The position numbers and the translations under genes are program-made. 12,410 bases of DNA from an uncultured Roseateles sp. (GTDB lineage: Bacteria > Pseudomonadota > Gammaproteobacteria > Burkholderiales > Burkholderiaceae), in NCBI GenBank assembly GCA_946886855.1, contig CAMPJJ010000136.1, positions 1 through 12,410 of the forward strand. The letters run 5' to 3'. Of the stretch, positions 1-9,146 are shown piece by piece (position 1 is the stretch's first letter; the number at the start of each line of letters is the position of its first letter). Under the pieces are notes generated by a model. That model searched no databases. It saw only the letters and a list, made by a program, of their open reading frames with translations, and was not told the DNA's origin.

Positions 1-15
1 TCCTTGCCGAGGCCT

Positions 16-43
16 CTTGCAAATTGGGGACACAGTCCTACTT
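16..43 (+). promoter_or_regulatory. possible sigma-32 (heat-shock) promoter of clpB
   Basis: CTTGCAA at 16-22 resembles the sigma-32 -35 element (CTTGAAA). TCCTACTT at 36-43 matches about five of the seven defined positions of the -10 element (CCCCATNT). The 13-base spacer is within the usual range for this factor. Transcription would start near base 50 and leave a leader of about 20 bases that still contains the ribosome binding site GGAGG at 55-59. ClpB is a classic heat-shock gene in proteobacteria, which supports the reading. The match is imperfect and was judged by eye. Confidence 0.4.
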
Positions 44-69
44 GAGTTCGCAACGGAGGTATTTCACCC

Positions 70-2682
<2,613 letters not shown>

Positions 2683-2690
2683 CGCCGCGG

Positions 2691-2724
2691 GGCGCCGGTG
2701 CCGGGTCTTGCCCGGCTCGGCGCC
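2691..2724. terminator. hairpin between convergent clpB and DUF599 genes
   Basis: An inverted repeat pairs GGCGCCG/CGGCGCC outside and GCCGGG/CCCGGC inside, with a small bulge and a TCTTG loop. It lies between the clpB stop and the stop codon of the convergent DUF599 gene. On the + strand a TTTTT run follows nine bases after the stem, at 2734-2738. That is further away than in a textbook intrinsic terminator, and the reverse side has no T-run. It is likely a shared terminator, inferred from position and structure. Confidence 0.5.
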
Positions 2725-3441
2725 TCAACGCAGTTTTTCGAGCACTTCCGATCTGAACTCCCGCTGGTACAGCACGTACAGCACGCCGGCCGTGGACAGG
2801 GCCAGCGCCCAGGGCGAGAAGAACCAGGCCACGACGGGGAACGCGAGGTAGTAGCCGCGCAAGCCGTCGTTGAAGGCCTCGGCCGCCATGCCGACGACCG
2901 CGCCGGCGCGGTCGGCGAATTCCTCGCGCGCTTCTTTCGCCTCCGGTCCCAGCTGCGCGAACTGGCCCGCCTCGGGCGCCGACGCCACCAGCAGCGCGCC
3001 GAAGGTGTACTGCCGCATGCTCCAGGTGAAGCGGAAGAAGGCGTACACGAAGATGCCGGTCAGCAGCGCGAGCTTGATGTCGAACACCAGCGTGCTCGTC
3101 TTCACCGCGAACGGCAGCCCCAGCACCAGCGCGCTGGTCTGCTCGCTCGCCCCCAGCGCGGCCAGCAGGCCGCCGATGATCAGGATGGTCGTGGAGGCGA
3201 AGAACGACGGGCTCGACAACAGCGCCTGGCTGACCGCGCCGTCCAGCACCCGCATCTCGCGGTAGGTCAGCTGCAGCATCCACTGGCGCCGCACGCGGTT
3301 GGTGATGGCCAGCAGCGAGCCGCGACCATCCGCATGGCGCTTGGAGAACTGGGCGTAGCCGATCCAGGCCACGAAGAACAGGCCCAGCGAGGCCCAGTCG
3401 AGCAGCGGCAACGCGGCCAGGAGTTGTCGGAGCGATTGCAT
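2725..3441 (-). CDS. DUF599-family inner-membrane protein
   Basis: A predicted integral membrane protein of 238 residues whose function is unknown. Hydrophobic segments lie at about 13-30, 79-98, 118-137 and 196-225, separated by basic and acidic loops. Markers I associate with DUF599 are the N-terminal LDWASLGLFFVAWIGYA, a central region with FDIKLALLTGIFVYAFFRFTWS and the NDGLRGYYLA stretch. The ATG at 3441 was chosen because the conserved region begins a few residues later. It has no clear Shine-Dalgarno sequence. The frame stays open upstream through a hexanucleotide array to a TTG at 3627, which would add a Pro-Val repeat leader, and an ATG at 3495 is also in frame. It lies downstream of the orphan gene on the same strand with a 194-base gap, so co-transcription is possible but unproven. 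Family assignment is fairly sure, the start less so. Confidence 0.85.
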   Translation of the reverse strand: MQSLRQLLAALPLLDWASLGLFFVAWIGYAQFSKRHADGRGSLLAITNRVRRQWMLQLTYREMRVLDGAVSQALLSSPSFFASTTILIIGGLLAALGASEQTSALVLGLPFAVKTSTLVFDIKLALLTGIFVYAFFRFTWSMRQYTFGALLVASAPEAGQFAQLGPEAKEAREEFADRAGAVVGMAAEAFNDGLRGYYLAFPVVAWFFSPWALALSTAGVLYVLYQREFRSEVLEKLR

Positions 3442-3496
3442 CGCGTCAGTGTAGAGGCGCGCCGCCGCGCGCGAGGCGAGCACGAGCACGAGCATC

Positions 3497-3550
3497 GGCA
3501 CCGGCACCGGCACCGGCACCGGCACCGGCACCGGCACCGGCACCGGCACC
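3497..3550. repeat. hexanucleotide array, nine GGCACC units
   Basis: Nine perfect, uninterrupted copies of GGCACC. They lie between the DUF599 gene and the orphan gene, starting 55 bases upstream of the chosen DUF599 ATG, so in its probable leader or promoter region. The array is open in all reading frames, so openness is not evidence of coding. Read on the minus strand in the DUF599 frame it would give Val-Pro pairs. Perfect short-unit arrays of this kind can change copy number by slipped-strand mispairing. Confidence 0.95.
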
Positions 3551-3561
3551 GGCACGAGTAC

Positions 3562-3591
3562 GGGCACGGGCACGGGCACGGGCACGGGCAC
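3562..3591. repeat. hexanucleotide array, five GGGCAC units
   Basis: Five perfect GGGCAC copies, separated from the nine-unit GGCACC array by 11 degenerate bases (GGCACGAGTAC). The unit differs from GGCACC (in register, GGCACG) by one base, so the whole of 3497-3594 is probably one array that diverged into two homogenised blocks. It lies wholly in the gap between the orphan gene and the DUF599 gene. Confidence 0.9.
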
Positions 3592-3635
3592 GGGCGCAGG
3601 GAGCGCCGTCGAGCGCGCAGCGTCCAAGGCCGGAC

Positions 3636-4259
<624 letters not shown>

Positions 4260-4366
4260 GCGCAATCTCCATCCGGCGGCGGCCCGCCGCGGCATGCGGC
4301 GGGTCCGTCCCGGAGTGAAGCGGCGAAGTGCAGGACCTGCGCGGGCGGGTTCAGGCCATCCCGGAG

Positions 4367-4399
4367 CCGACACCGGTCCGACACCGGGCCGACACCTGG
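4367..4399. repeat. three tandem 11-base repeats
   Basis: Three back-to-back copies of CCGACACCGGT, CCGACACCGGG and CCGACACCTGG lie in the 198-base gap between the pirin stop and the orphan gene start. Loosely related CCCGGCAG/TCCGGCAG motifs continue to about 4445. The gap holds no supportable gene. Its right half may carry the pirin terminator and its left end the orphan gene's ribosome binding site. Confidence 0.85.
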
Positions 4400-4429
4400 C
4401 CGCCCGGCAGTCCGGCAGCCCGGTCGGCC
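4398..4429 (-). terminator. weak candidate terminator hairpin downstream of the pirin gene
   Basis: GGCCGCCCGG (4398-4407) and CCGGTCGGCC (4420-4429) can pair over ten positions with one mismatch around a 12-base loop. It lies about 30 bases past the pirin stop. No T-run follows on the minus strand, and the region is so GC-rich and repetitive that chance pairing is possible. Confidence 0.3.
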
Positions 4430-4457
4430 ACTCAGCCCGGCAGCCCAGTCCCGCAGC

Positions 4458-5180
4458 TCAGACGGGCAGGTCGAACACCAGCACCTCGGCGTCCTGGCCG
4501 GCCTCGATCGAGACGCCGGCCTCCTTGGCCAGCTGGAGCGCGTCCCCGGTGCCCAAGGCTTCCCCGTTCACGGTCGCCTGACCGCGCACGACATGCACGT
4601 AGGCGATCCGGTCCGCCGCGAGCGGCAGCTCGGCGCGTTCATCGCCGTTGAACAGTCCGGCGTACAGGCGCGCATCCTGGTGGATGGACACCGAGCCCGC
4701 CGCGCCGTCCGGCGAGGCCACCAGCCGCAGCTGGCCGCGCTTCTCGGCGTCGGTGAAGTGCTTCTGCTCGTAGCCCGGCTCGACCCCCTGGCGGTCCGGC
4801 ATGATCCAGATCTGCAGGAAGTGGGTCTGGCCGTCCTTCGAGTGGTTGAACTCGCTGTGCCGCACGCCGGTGCCGGCGCTCATCCGCTGCACGTCGCCCG
4901 GACGGATCACGCCCGCGTTGGCGCCGCCCGGCGTGCCGTTGCCCATGCTGTCCTGGTGCGCCAGCTCGCCGCTGAGGACGTAGCTGATGATCTCCATGTC
5001 GCGGTGGCCGTGCGTGCCGAAACCCGTGCCGCCGGCGATGCGGTCCTCGTTGATCACGCGCAGCGGGCCGAAGCCCATCCGGCGCGGGTTGTGATAGTCC
5101 GCGAACGAGAAGCTGTGGAAGCTCTTCAGCCAGCCGTGGTCGGCGTAGCCGCGATCCGAGGACTTGATGACTTCACGCAT
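4458..5180 (-). CDS. pirin-family bicupin protein
   Basis: A 240-residue cytoplasmic protein of the pirin family (two cupin barrels), close to the usual length of the bacterial YhhW/YhaK type. Some members dioxygenate flavonols such as quercetin in vitro; the natural substrate here is not shown. The N-terminal cupin carries the metal-ligand pattern: H57 and H59 in GFGTHGHRDME, then H108 and E110 in GVRHSEFN. Other family marks are FHSFSFADYHNP (21-32) and GDVQRMSAGTG (96-105). The C-terminal cupin (about 150-240) lacks such a cluster, as is normal. The ATG at 5180 has AGGAG seven bases upstream; the frame stays open to 5300 but that extension does not resemble the family and runs into the regulator's control region. 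It is divergent from a LysR-type gene, a common arrangement for regulator and target. Family is secure, activity unknown. Confidence 0.95.
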   Translation of the reverse strand: MREVIKSSDRGYADHGWLKSFHSFSFADYHNPRRMGFGPLRVINEDRIAGGTGFGTHGHRDMEIISYVLSGELAHQDSMGNGTPGGANAGVIRPGDVQRMSAGTGVRHSEFNHSKDGQTHFLQIWIMPDRQGVEPGYEQKHFTDAEKRGQLRLVASPDGAAGSVSIHQDARLYAGLFNGDERAELPLAADRIAYVHVVRGQATVNGEALGTGDALQLAKEAGVSIEAGQDAEVLVFDLPV

Positions 5181-5313
5181 GTCGATGCTCCTGGTGGGGC
5201 CCCTCCGGGTGGGGTGGAGAGGGCCTGCTTGTTGGCGATGGACCCACTGTAGGGACGCGGGCCTCTGCCGAGGGGGAGGGGGCTTGAAGCCAGCATTCAA
5301 ATAAGATGAAGGG
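5181..5313. promoter_or_regulatory. divergent control region with a TTGAA-N7-TTCAA dyad
   Basis: The 133-base gap between the pirin gene and the LysR-type gene must hold both promoters. A perfect dyad, TTGAA (5284-5288) and TTCAA (5296-5300) with a 7-base spacer, lies 14-30 bases before the regulator start. It is not the exact T-N11-A form typical of LysR-type sites, but its place fits autoregulation. TAAGAT at 5302-5307 is a weak -10-like match just upstream of the regulator ATG. TACAGT on the minus strand (5251-5246) is a weak -10-like match for the pirin gene, with no clear -35. All calls were made by eye. Confidence 0.45.
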
Positions 5314-6276
5314 ATGGCTCAACAAGACAAACGACGGGTCCTGACGCCGGAAGCGCTGGCCATGATGGACAGCATCGCGCGCAGCGGCAGCTTCGCCGCG
5401 GCGGCCCGGGAGATGGGGAAGGTGCCCTCGGCGCTGACCTACTCGGTGCGGCAGCTCGAGGACGCGCTGGACGTGCTGCTGTTCGACCGCAGTTCGCGCC
5501 AGGCCGTGCTGACCGCCGCGGGGCACGAGTTGCTCACCGAAGGCCGGCGCCTGCTGCAGGAGATGGACGCGGTCGCGAACCGCGTCAAGCGCGTCGCCAC
5601 CGGGTGGGAGAGCGAACTCACCATCGCGTTCGACGATGCGATCGCGCGGCGCGCGATCTTCGACCTGATGGAGGCCTTCTACCAGCAGGCCGAAGACGGC
5701 AAGCCGCCGCCGACGCGCCTGAAACTGCGCACGGAGGTGTTGTCGGGCACCTGGGAGGCGTTGATCTCCGGCCAGGCCGATCTCGCGATCGGCACCAGCG
5801 CGCAACCGCCGGGCAGTTCGGTCGTCTGCGAGGTGCTCGGGCCGATGGAGATGGTGTTCTGCGTTGCGCCGCACCACCCGTTGGCGGGATTCGACGGGGT
5901 GCTGACCTCGGCCGAGATCGCGCGGCACCGCATCGTCGCGGTGGCGGACACGGCGCGCAGCCTCGCGCCCATGACCGTCGGCGTGGTGCCCGGACAGGAA
6001 GTGCTGACGGTGCCGTCGATGGCGATCAAGCTCGAGGCGCTGCTGCGCGGCCTGGGCGTCGGGTCGCTGCCGACGCCGATGGTGCGGCGGCACGTGGACG
6101 CGGGGCGGCTCGTGCAGAAGGAAACCTTCCAGGGGAAGCGGATCTCGCCGATGCATTACGCGTGGCGCAACAGCAGCCAGCGCCCGGCCAAGGCGCTGGC
6201 CTGGTGGCTGGAGCGGCTGCGGAGCGAGACGACGCGGCGCTCGCTCATCGAGCAGCACGAGGGGTTGCTGCTGTGA
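5314..6276 (+). CDS. LysR-type transcriptional regulator
   Basis: A 320-residue DNA-binding regulator, typical length for the family. The N-terminal winged helix-turn-helix covers about residues 10-70: [19 protein letters not shown] begins it, [16 protein letters not shown] contains the recognition helix, and [20 protein letters not shown] is the wing and start of the linker helix. The effector-binding domain follows at about 95-300. It was placed on the ATG at 5314 because this puts the HTH at the expected distance; AAGGG abuts the ATG with no spacer, so the start is either poorly translated, leaderless, or slightly misplaced. It probably regulates the divergent pirin gene and itself. Its stop overlaps the start of gluQ by three bases (GTGA), so the two are likely co-transcribed, though their functions look unrelated. 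The effector cannot be read from the sequence. Confidence 0.95.
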   Translation: MAQQDKRRVLTPEALAMMDSIARSGSFAAAAREMGKVPSALTYSVRQLEDALDVLLFDRSSRQAVLTAAGHELLTEGRRLLQEMDAVANRVKRVATGWESELTIAFDDAIARRAIFDLMEAFYQQAEDGKPPPTRLKLRTEVLSGTWEALISGQADLAIGTSAQPPGSSVVCEVLGPMEMVFCVAPHHPLAGFDGVLTSAEIARHRIVAVADTARSLAPMTVGVVPGQEVLTVPSMAIKLEALLRGLGVGSLPTPMVRRHVDAGRLVQKETFQGKRISPMHYAWRNSSQRPAKALAWWLERLRSETTRRSLIEQHEGLLL

Positions 6277-7184
6277 CCCAGGCGGGACGGGGCTACGTCG
6301 GCCGTTTTGCGCCGTCGCCCACGGGGCCCTTGCATGAGGGGTCGCTGGTCGCCGCGCTGGCGAGCTGGCTCGATGCGCGTGCGCAGGGCGGCCGCTGGCT
6401 GATCCGGATCGAGGACGTCGACCGGCCGCGCTGCCCGGCCGGCATGGACGCGGTGGTGCTGTCGCAGCTCGCCCAGGTGAGGCTGCTGCCGGACGAGCCG
6501 CCGGTCTGGCAATCGACAAGGGATGCGGCCTACCAGGCCGCGTTGGATCGGCTCAAGGCCACGGGGTGGGCCTACCCCTGCGGCTGCTCGCGCAAGGACA
6601 TCGCCGAAGCCATGGCCGCCCGGGGCGGTCAGCGGGCGCGGCATGGGGAACTCGTCTACCCGGGGACCTGCCGGCACGGGCTCCACGGCAAGCCCGCGCG
6701 GGCCTGGCGGCTGCGCAGCACGGCGACGGTGGACGGCGACGAGCCGCTGCGCATCGTGTGGCGGGATCGCCGGCTCGGCCCGCAGTCGCAGGACCTGACC
6801 GACGAGGTCGGCGACTTCGTCCTGCTGCGCGCGGACGGGCTCTGGGCCTATCAACTCGCGGTCGTCGTCGACGACGGCTGGCAGGGCATCACCGACGTGG
6901 TCCGCGGCGAGGACCTCGCCGACAACACGCCCCGGCAGATCCGGCTGCAGGAATTGCTCGGCCTGCCCCGTCCGCGCCATCTGCACACGCCGCTGGTGCT
7001 CGGCGACAACGGCGAGAAGCTCTCCAAGCAGAACGGCGCCCAGGCCCTCGACCTGGGCAACCCGCTTGCCGCTTTGCAGCGCGCCGGCGCCCGCCTCGGG
7101 CTGCCGGCGCTGCAGGCGCGGACGATGCCCGAGTGGCTCGCCGGCGCCGTCGCAGCGTGGTCTGTACGGCAGCGCGCGGCGTAG
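6273..7184 (+). CDS. gluQ: glutamyl-Q tRNA(Asp) synthetase
   Basis: A paralogue of glutamyl-tRNA synthetase without an anticodon-binding domain. It activates glutamate and attaches it to queuosine at position 34 of tRNA(Asp). The 303 residues fit the family. [14 protein letters not shown] (12-25) is the HIGH region, here [13 protein letters not shown] (45-53) follows. Zinc ligands of the family are visible as C103, C105, Y129 and C133. EKLSKQN (248-254) is the KMSKS motif, and no C-terminal anticodon domain follows. The start is the GTG at 6273, which overlaps the TGA of the regulator gene and has GAGGGG eight bases upstream; this begins right before the conserved GYVGRFAPS. Glu as second residue of the HIGH motif is unusual to my knowledge. 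The older name is yadB. Identification is secure. Confidence 0.95.
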   Translation: MTQAGRGYVGRFAPSPTGPLHEGSLVAALASWLDARAQGGRWLIRIEDVDRPRCPAGMDAVVLSQLAQVRLLPDEPPVWQSTRDAAYQAALDRLKATGWAYPCGCSRKDIAEAMAARGGQRARHGELVYPGTCRHGLHGKPARAWRLRSTATVDGDEPLRIVWRDRRLGPQSQDLTDEVGDFVLLRADGLWAYQLAVVVDDGWQGITDVVRGEDLADNTPRQIRLQELLGLPRPRHLHTPLVLGDNGEKLSKQNGAQALDLGNPLAALQRAGARLGLPALQARTMPEWLAGAVAAWSVRQRAA

Positions 7185-7235
7185 GGACGCTCAGCGGCTG
7201 GCATGATCACGCCTTTGCTCCTGTTTCTGTTTCTC

Positions 7236-7255
7236 GGGACGCGGTCCGGCGTCCC
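7236..7255 (+). terminator. hairpin between gluQ and the FKBP gene
   Basis: GGGACGC (7236-7242) pairs perfectly with GCGTCCC (7249-7255) around a 6-base loop, and CCTTT follows. It lies 51 bases after the gluQ stop and 18 bases before the FKBP start, just upstream of the AAGGA binding site. It may be a weak or partial terminator of the regulator-gluQ unit, or a leader structure of the FKBP mRNA. The rest of the 89-base gap shows no convincing promoter to my eye. Confidence 0.45.
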
Positions 7256-7273
7256 CCTTTCAAGGAAAACTCG

Positions 7274-7999
7274 ATGAAGACGACCGACAGCGGCCTGCAA
7301 TACGACGACACCATCGCCGGTACCGGCGCGACCGCCCGCGCCGGCCAGGACGTGAAGGTGCACTACACCGGCTGGCTGTTCAAGGACGGCGAGAAGGGCA
7401 CGAAGTTCGACTCCAGCAAGGACCGTGGCGAACCGTTCGAGTTCGAGCTCGACGGCGGCATGGTCATCAAGGGCTGGGATGAAGGCGTCAAGGGCATGCA
7501 GGTCGGCGGCACCCGCGTGCTCGTCATCCCGCCCCAGCTCGGCTACGGCGCGCGCGGTGCCGGCGGGGTCATTCCGCCGAATGCGACGCTGATGTTCGAA
7601 GTCGAGCTGCTGGGTGTGTCCGGCGGCGCGGAAGCCATCGAGCTGAACCAGTTGGCCACCACCGCCAGCGGGCTCCAGTTCGAGGACGTGAAGGAAGGCG
7701 ACGGCGCCACCGCGGAAGCCGGCAAGCGCGTCACCGTCCACTACACCGGGTGGCTCTACAAGGACGGGCAGCGCGGGCGCAAGTTCGACTCGTCCAAGGA
7801 CCGGCGCGATCCGTTCCGATTCCACCTCGGCGCGGGGGAGGTCATCAAGGGATGGGATGAAGGCGTCCAGGGCATGAAGGTCGGGGGGACGCGATTCCTC
7901 GTCATTCCGTCGGAACTCGGCTATGGCGCGTACGGCGCCGGCGGCGTCATTCCGCCGCATGCGACGCTGCTGTTTGAAGTGGAACTGCTGGCGGTTTGA
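7274..7999 (+). CDS. double-domain FKBP-type peptidyl-prolyl isomerase
   Basis: Catalyses cis-trans isomerisation of peptide bonds before proline. There is no signal peptide, so it is cytoplasmic. The 241 residues hold two complete FKBP domains (about 2-115 and 130-241) joined by a short linker, [12 protein letters not shown]; single-domain bacterial FKBPs of this type are about 115 residues. Key pocket residues occur in both copies: Y31/Y157, D46/D172, V64-I65/V190-I191, W68/W194, Y91/Y217, F108/F234. Both copies also carry [23 protein letters not shown] and GGVIPP. Neither domain looks inactivated. The ATG at 7274 has AAGGA seven bases upstream. There is no long insert-in-flap as in the SlyD type. 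The gene follows gluQ after a hairpin and ends at a strong shared hairpin. Substrates are not indicated. Confidence 0.95.
   Translation: MKTTDSGLQYDDTIAGTGATARAGQDVKVHYTGWLFKDGEKGTKFDSSKDRGEPFEFELDGGMVIKGWDEGVKGMQVGGTRVLVIPPQLGYGARGAGGVIPPNATLMFEVELLGVSGGAEAIELNQLATTASGLQFEDVKEGDGATAEAGKRVTVHYTGWLYKDGQRGRKFDSSKDRRDPFRFHLGAGEVIKGWDEGVQGMKVGGTRFLVIPSELGYGAYGAGGVIPPHATLLFEVELLAV
7289..7996 (+). repeat. gap-free tandem gene-segment duplication within the FKBP gene
   Basis: Codons 6-115 (7289-7618) and codons 132-241 (7667-7996) align over 110 residues with no insertion or deletion at a constant 126-codon (378-base) offset. By hand count 80 of 110 residues are identical. Nearly all differences are at surface-type positions, such as E/Q, K/R and T/R, while pocket residues are kept. 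This indicates internal duplication of one FKBP domain rather than fusion of distant ones. Confidence 0.9.
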
Positions 8000-8025
8000 G
8001 CCGGGTTTCTCTTCTGCTCTCTGCA

Positions 8026-8051
8026 GCCCGCCGGGTCTCGGCCCGGCGGGC
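8026..8051. terminator. shared hairpin between convergent FKBP and selU genes
   Basis: GCCCGCCGGG (8026-8035) and CCCGGCGGGC (8042-8051) form a perfect 10-base-pair stem with a 6-base loop. It sits 26 bases after the FKBP stop and directly against the selU stop codon. Neither side has a clean T-run, so it may act as a bidirectional terminator helped by Rho or as an mRNA 3'-end stabiliser. Confidence 0.65.
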
Positions 8052-8053
8052 TC

Positions 8054-9142
8054 TCACGCGGTGAGCCCATCCCACGGCAGCGCGGCCAGCGCGATGAGTT
8101 CCTGGGCGGCTCTGCTGGTTTCCCCCGCGCTGCCGTCCCTCATCGTGACCCGAGGCGCGCTGACAAGTTTCGGGAAGTGGTTGGTGAGCGAGCGTTCATA
8201 GCCGGGGTCGTAGTGATCCCGCATCAGCTCCCCGAACACTTCCGCCCAATGCCCACCGAGGGCCAGGTCTTGCCACCGTCCGACGCGTTCCCGGCCGCGG
8301 AGGGCGACCAGCCCGCCGATCAGCGCGTTGAAGGTTTCCGGCCTGTCCTTGAAGTGCGCATAGTCCTCGAGCAGCAACTGCACGCGCCCGGCGTCGGTCA
8401 TGTCGATCCAGACGCAGCGCCCGTGCTGCCGCAATCGCAGGTGAAGCGACTCGGGCAGCTGCACGCCGCCGATCTTGCGGCTTTCGCTTTCGACAAAGAC
8501 CGGCAGGGACGGATCGAGTCCGACCATCGCCTGCCAGAGCGCGGTGTCGAAGGCCTTCTGACTGGGTTGCGGCTGATCGGGCAGGGCGCCCAGCACGGAG
8601 CCTCGATGCCGCGCCAGCGCCTCGAGGTCGAGCACCTGCGCGCCTGCCGCGGCGAGCGCCTGCAGCAGCCGCGTCTTGCCTGACCCGGTGCGTCCGCACA
8701 GCACGACGAAGTCGAACCGCGCCGGCTGCTCCGCGAGGGTCTTGATGACCTCGCCGCGGAAGGCCTTGTACCCCCCCACCAGTTGCAGCGACTTGAACCC
8801 GATCTGGTTCAGGAACCAGTTCATCGCCCCGGACCGCTGCCCGCCGCGCCAGCAGTAGACCAGCGGCTGCCAGTGCTTGCGCATCAGCGGCCGGTTGGCG
8901 TCGAGGTGGTTGGCGATGTTGCGCGCCACGATCGCCGCGCCCAGCTTGCGCGCTTCCAGCGGATCCTGCCGGTAGAGCGTGCCGACGACGCGTCGTTCCT
9001 CGTTGTCCAGCACCGGCCAGTTCAGGGCGCCGGGCAGGTGGTCTTCCTCGAACTCCCCGGGCGACCGCACGTCGATCACGCTGCTGAACCCCTCGAGCCG
9101 GGCGAAGGCCTCGGCGGACGGGATCACGTGGTACTGGCTCAT
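8054..9142 (-). CDS. selU: tRNA 2-selenouridine synthase
   Basis: Converts 2-thiouridine at the wobble position of tRNAs for Lys, Glu and Gln to 2-selenouridine through a geranylated intermediate, using selenophosphate made by SelD. The 362 residues match the family length. The N-terminal rhodanese domain (about 10-135) has VIDVRSPGEFEEDHLPGA and the active loop YCWRGGQRS with catalytic C97. A P-loop domain follows with Walker A GRTGSGKT at 150-157. The ATG at 9142 begins four bases after the glnD stop; GAGG close to the ATG overlaps that stop, suggesting translational coupling. It is the last gene of the map-glnD-selU group. No selD or other selenium gene is in the window, so selenium use cannot be confirmed from here. 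Also called mnmH or ybbB. Confidence 0.96.
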   Translation of the reverse strand: MSQYHVIPSAEAFARLEGFSSVIDVRSPGEFEEDHLPGALNWPVLDNEERRVVGTLYRQDPLEARKLGAAIVARNIANHLDANRPLMRKHWQPLVYCWRGGQRSGAMNWFLNQIGFKSLQLVGGYKAFRGEVIKTLAEQPARFDFVVLCGRTGSGKTRLLQALAAAGAQVLDLEALARHRGSVLGALPDQPQPSQKAFDTALWQAMVGLDPSLPVFVESESRKIGGVQLPESLHLRLRQHGRCVWIDMTDAGRVQLLLEDYAHFKDRPETFNALIGGLVALRGRERVGRWQDLALGGHWAEVFGELMRDHYDPGYERSLTNHFPKLVSAPRVTMRDGSAGETSRAAQELIALAALPWDGLTA

Positions 9143-9146
9143 CGCC

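Noticed and set aside
3442..3627. Pro-Val-rich N-terminal extension of the DUF599 protein (TTG start at 3627)
   Set aside because: The array is open in every frame, the TTG lacks a clear binding site, and the conserved family region starts near the ATG at 3441. Kept only as an alternative.
4260..4373. Longer start for the orphan protein at 4373
   Set aside because: It would translate repetitive intergenic DNA, while the ATG at 4259 has a well-placed GGAG.
5181..5300. N-terminal extension of the pirin to 5300
   Set aside because: The extra 40 residues are unlike the family, and AGGAG sits correctly before the ATG at 5180.
4458..7999. A new operon-based system joining pirin, regulator, gluQ and FKBP
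   Set aside because: Each gene is a known family with its own role, the pirin is on the other strand, and a hairpin separates gluQ from the FKBP gene.
8054..9142. Selenoprotein or selenocysteine insertion system
   Set aside because: SelU modifies tRNA only; no selA, selB, selC or in-frame TGA with a following hairpin was seen.
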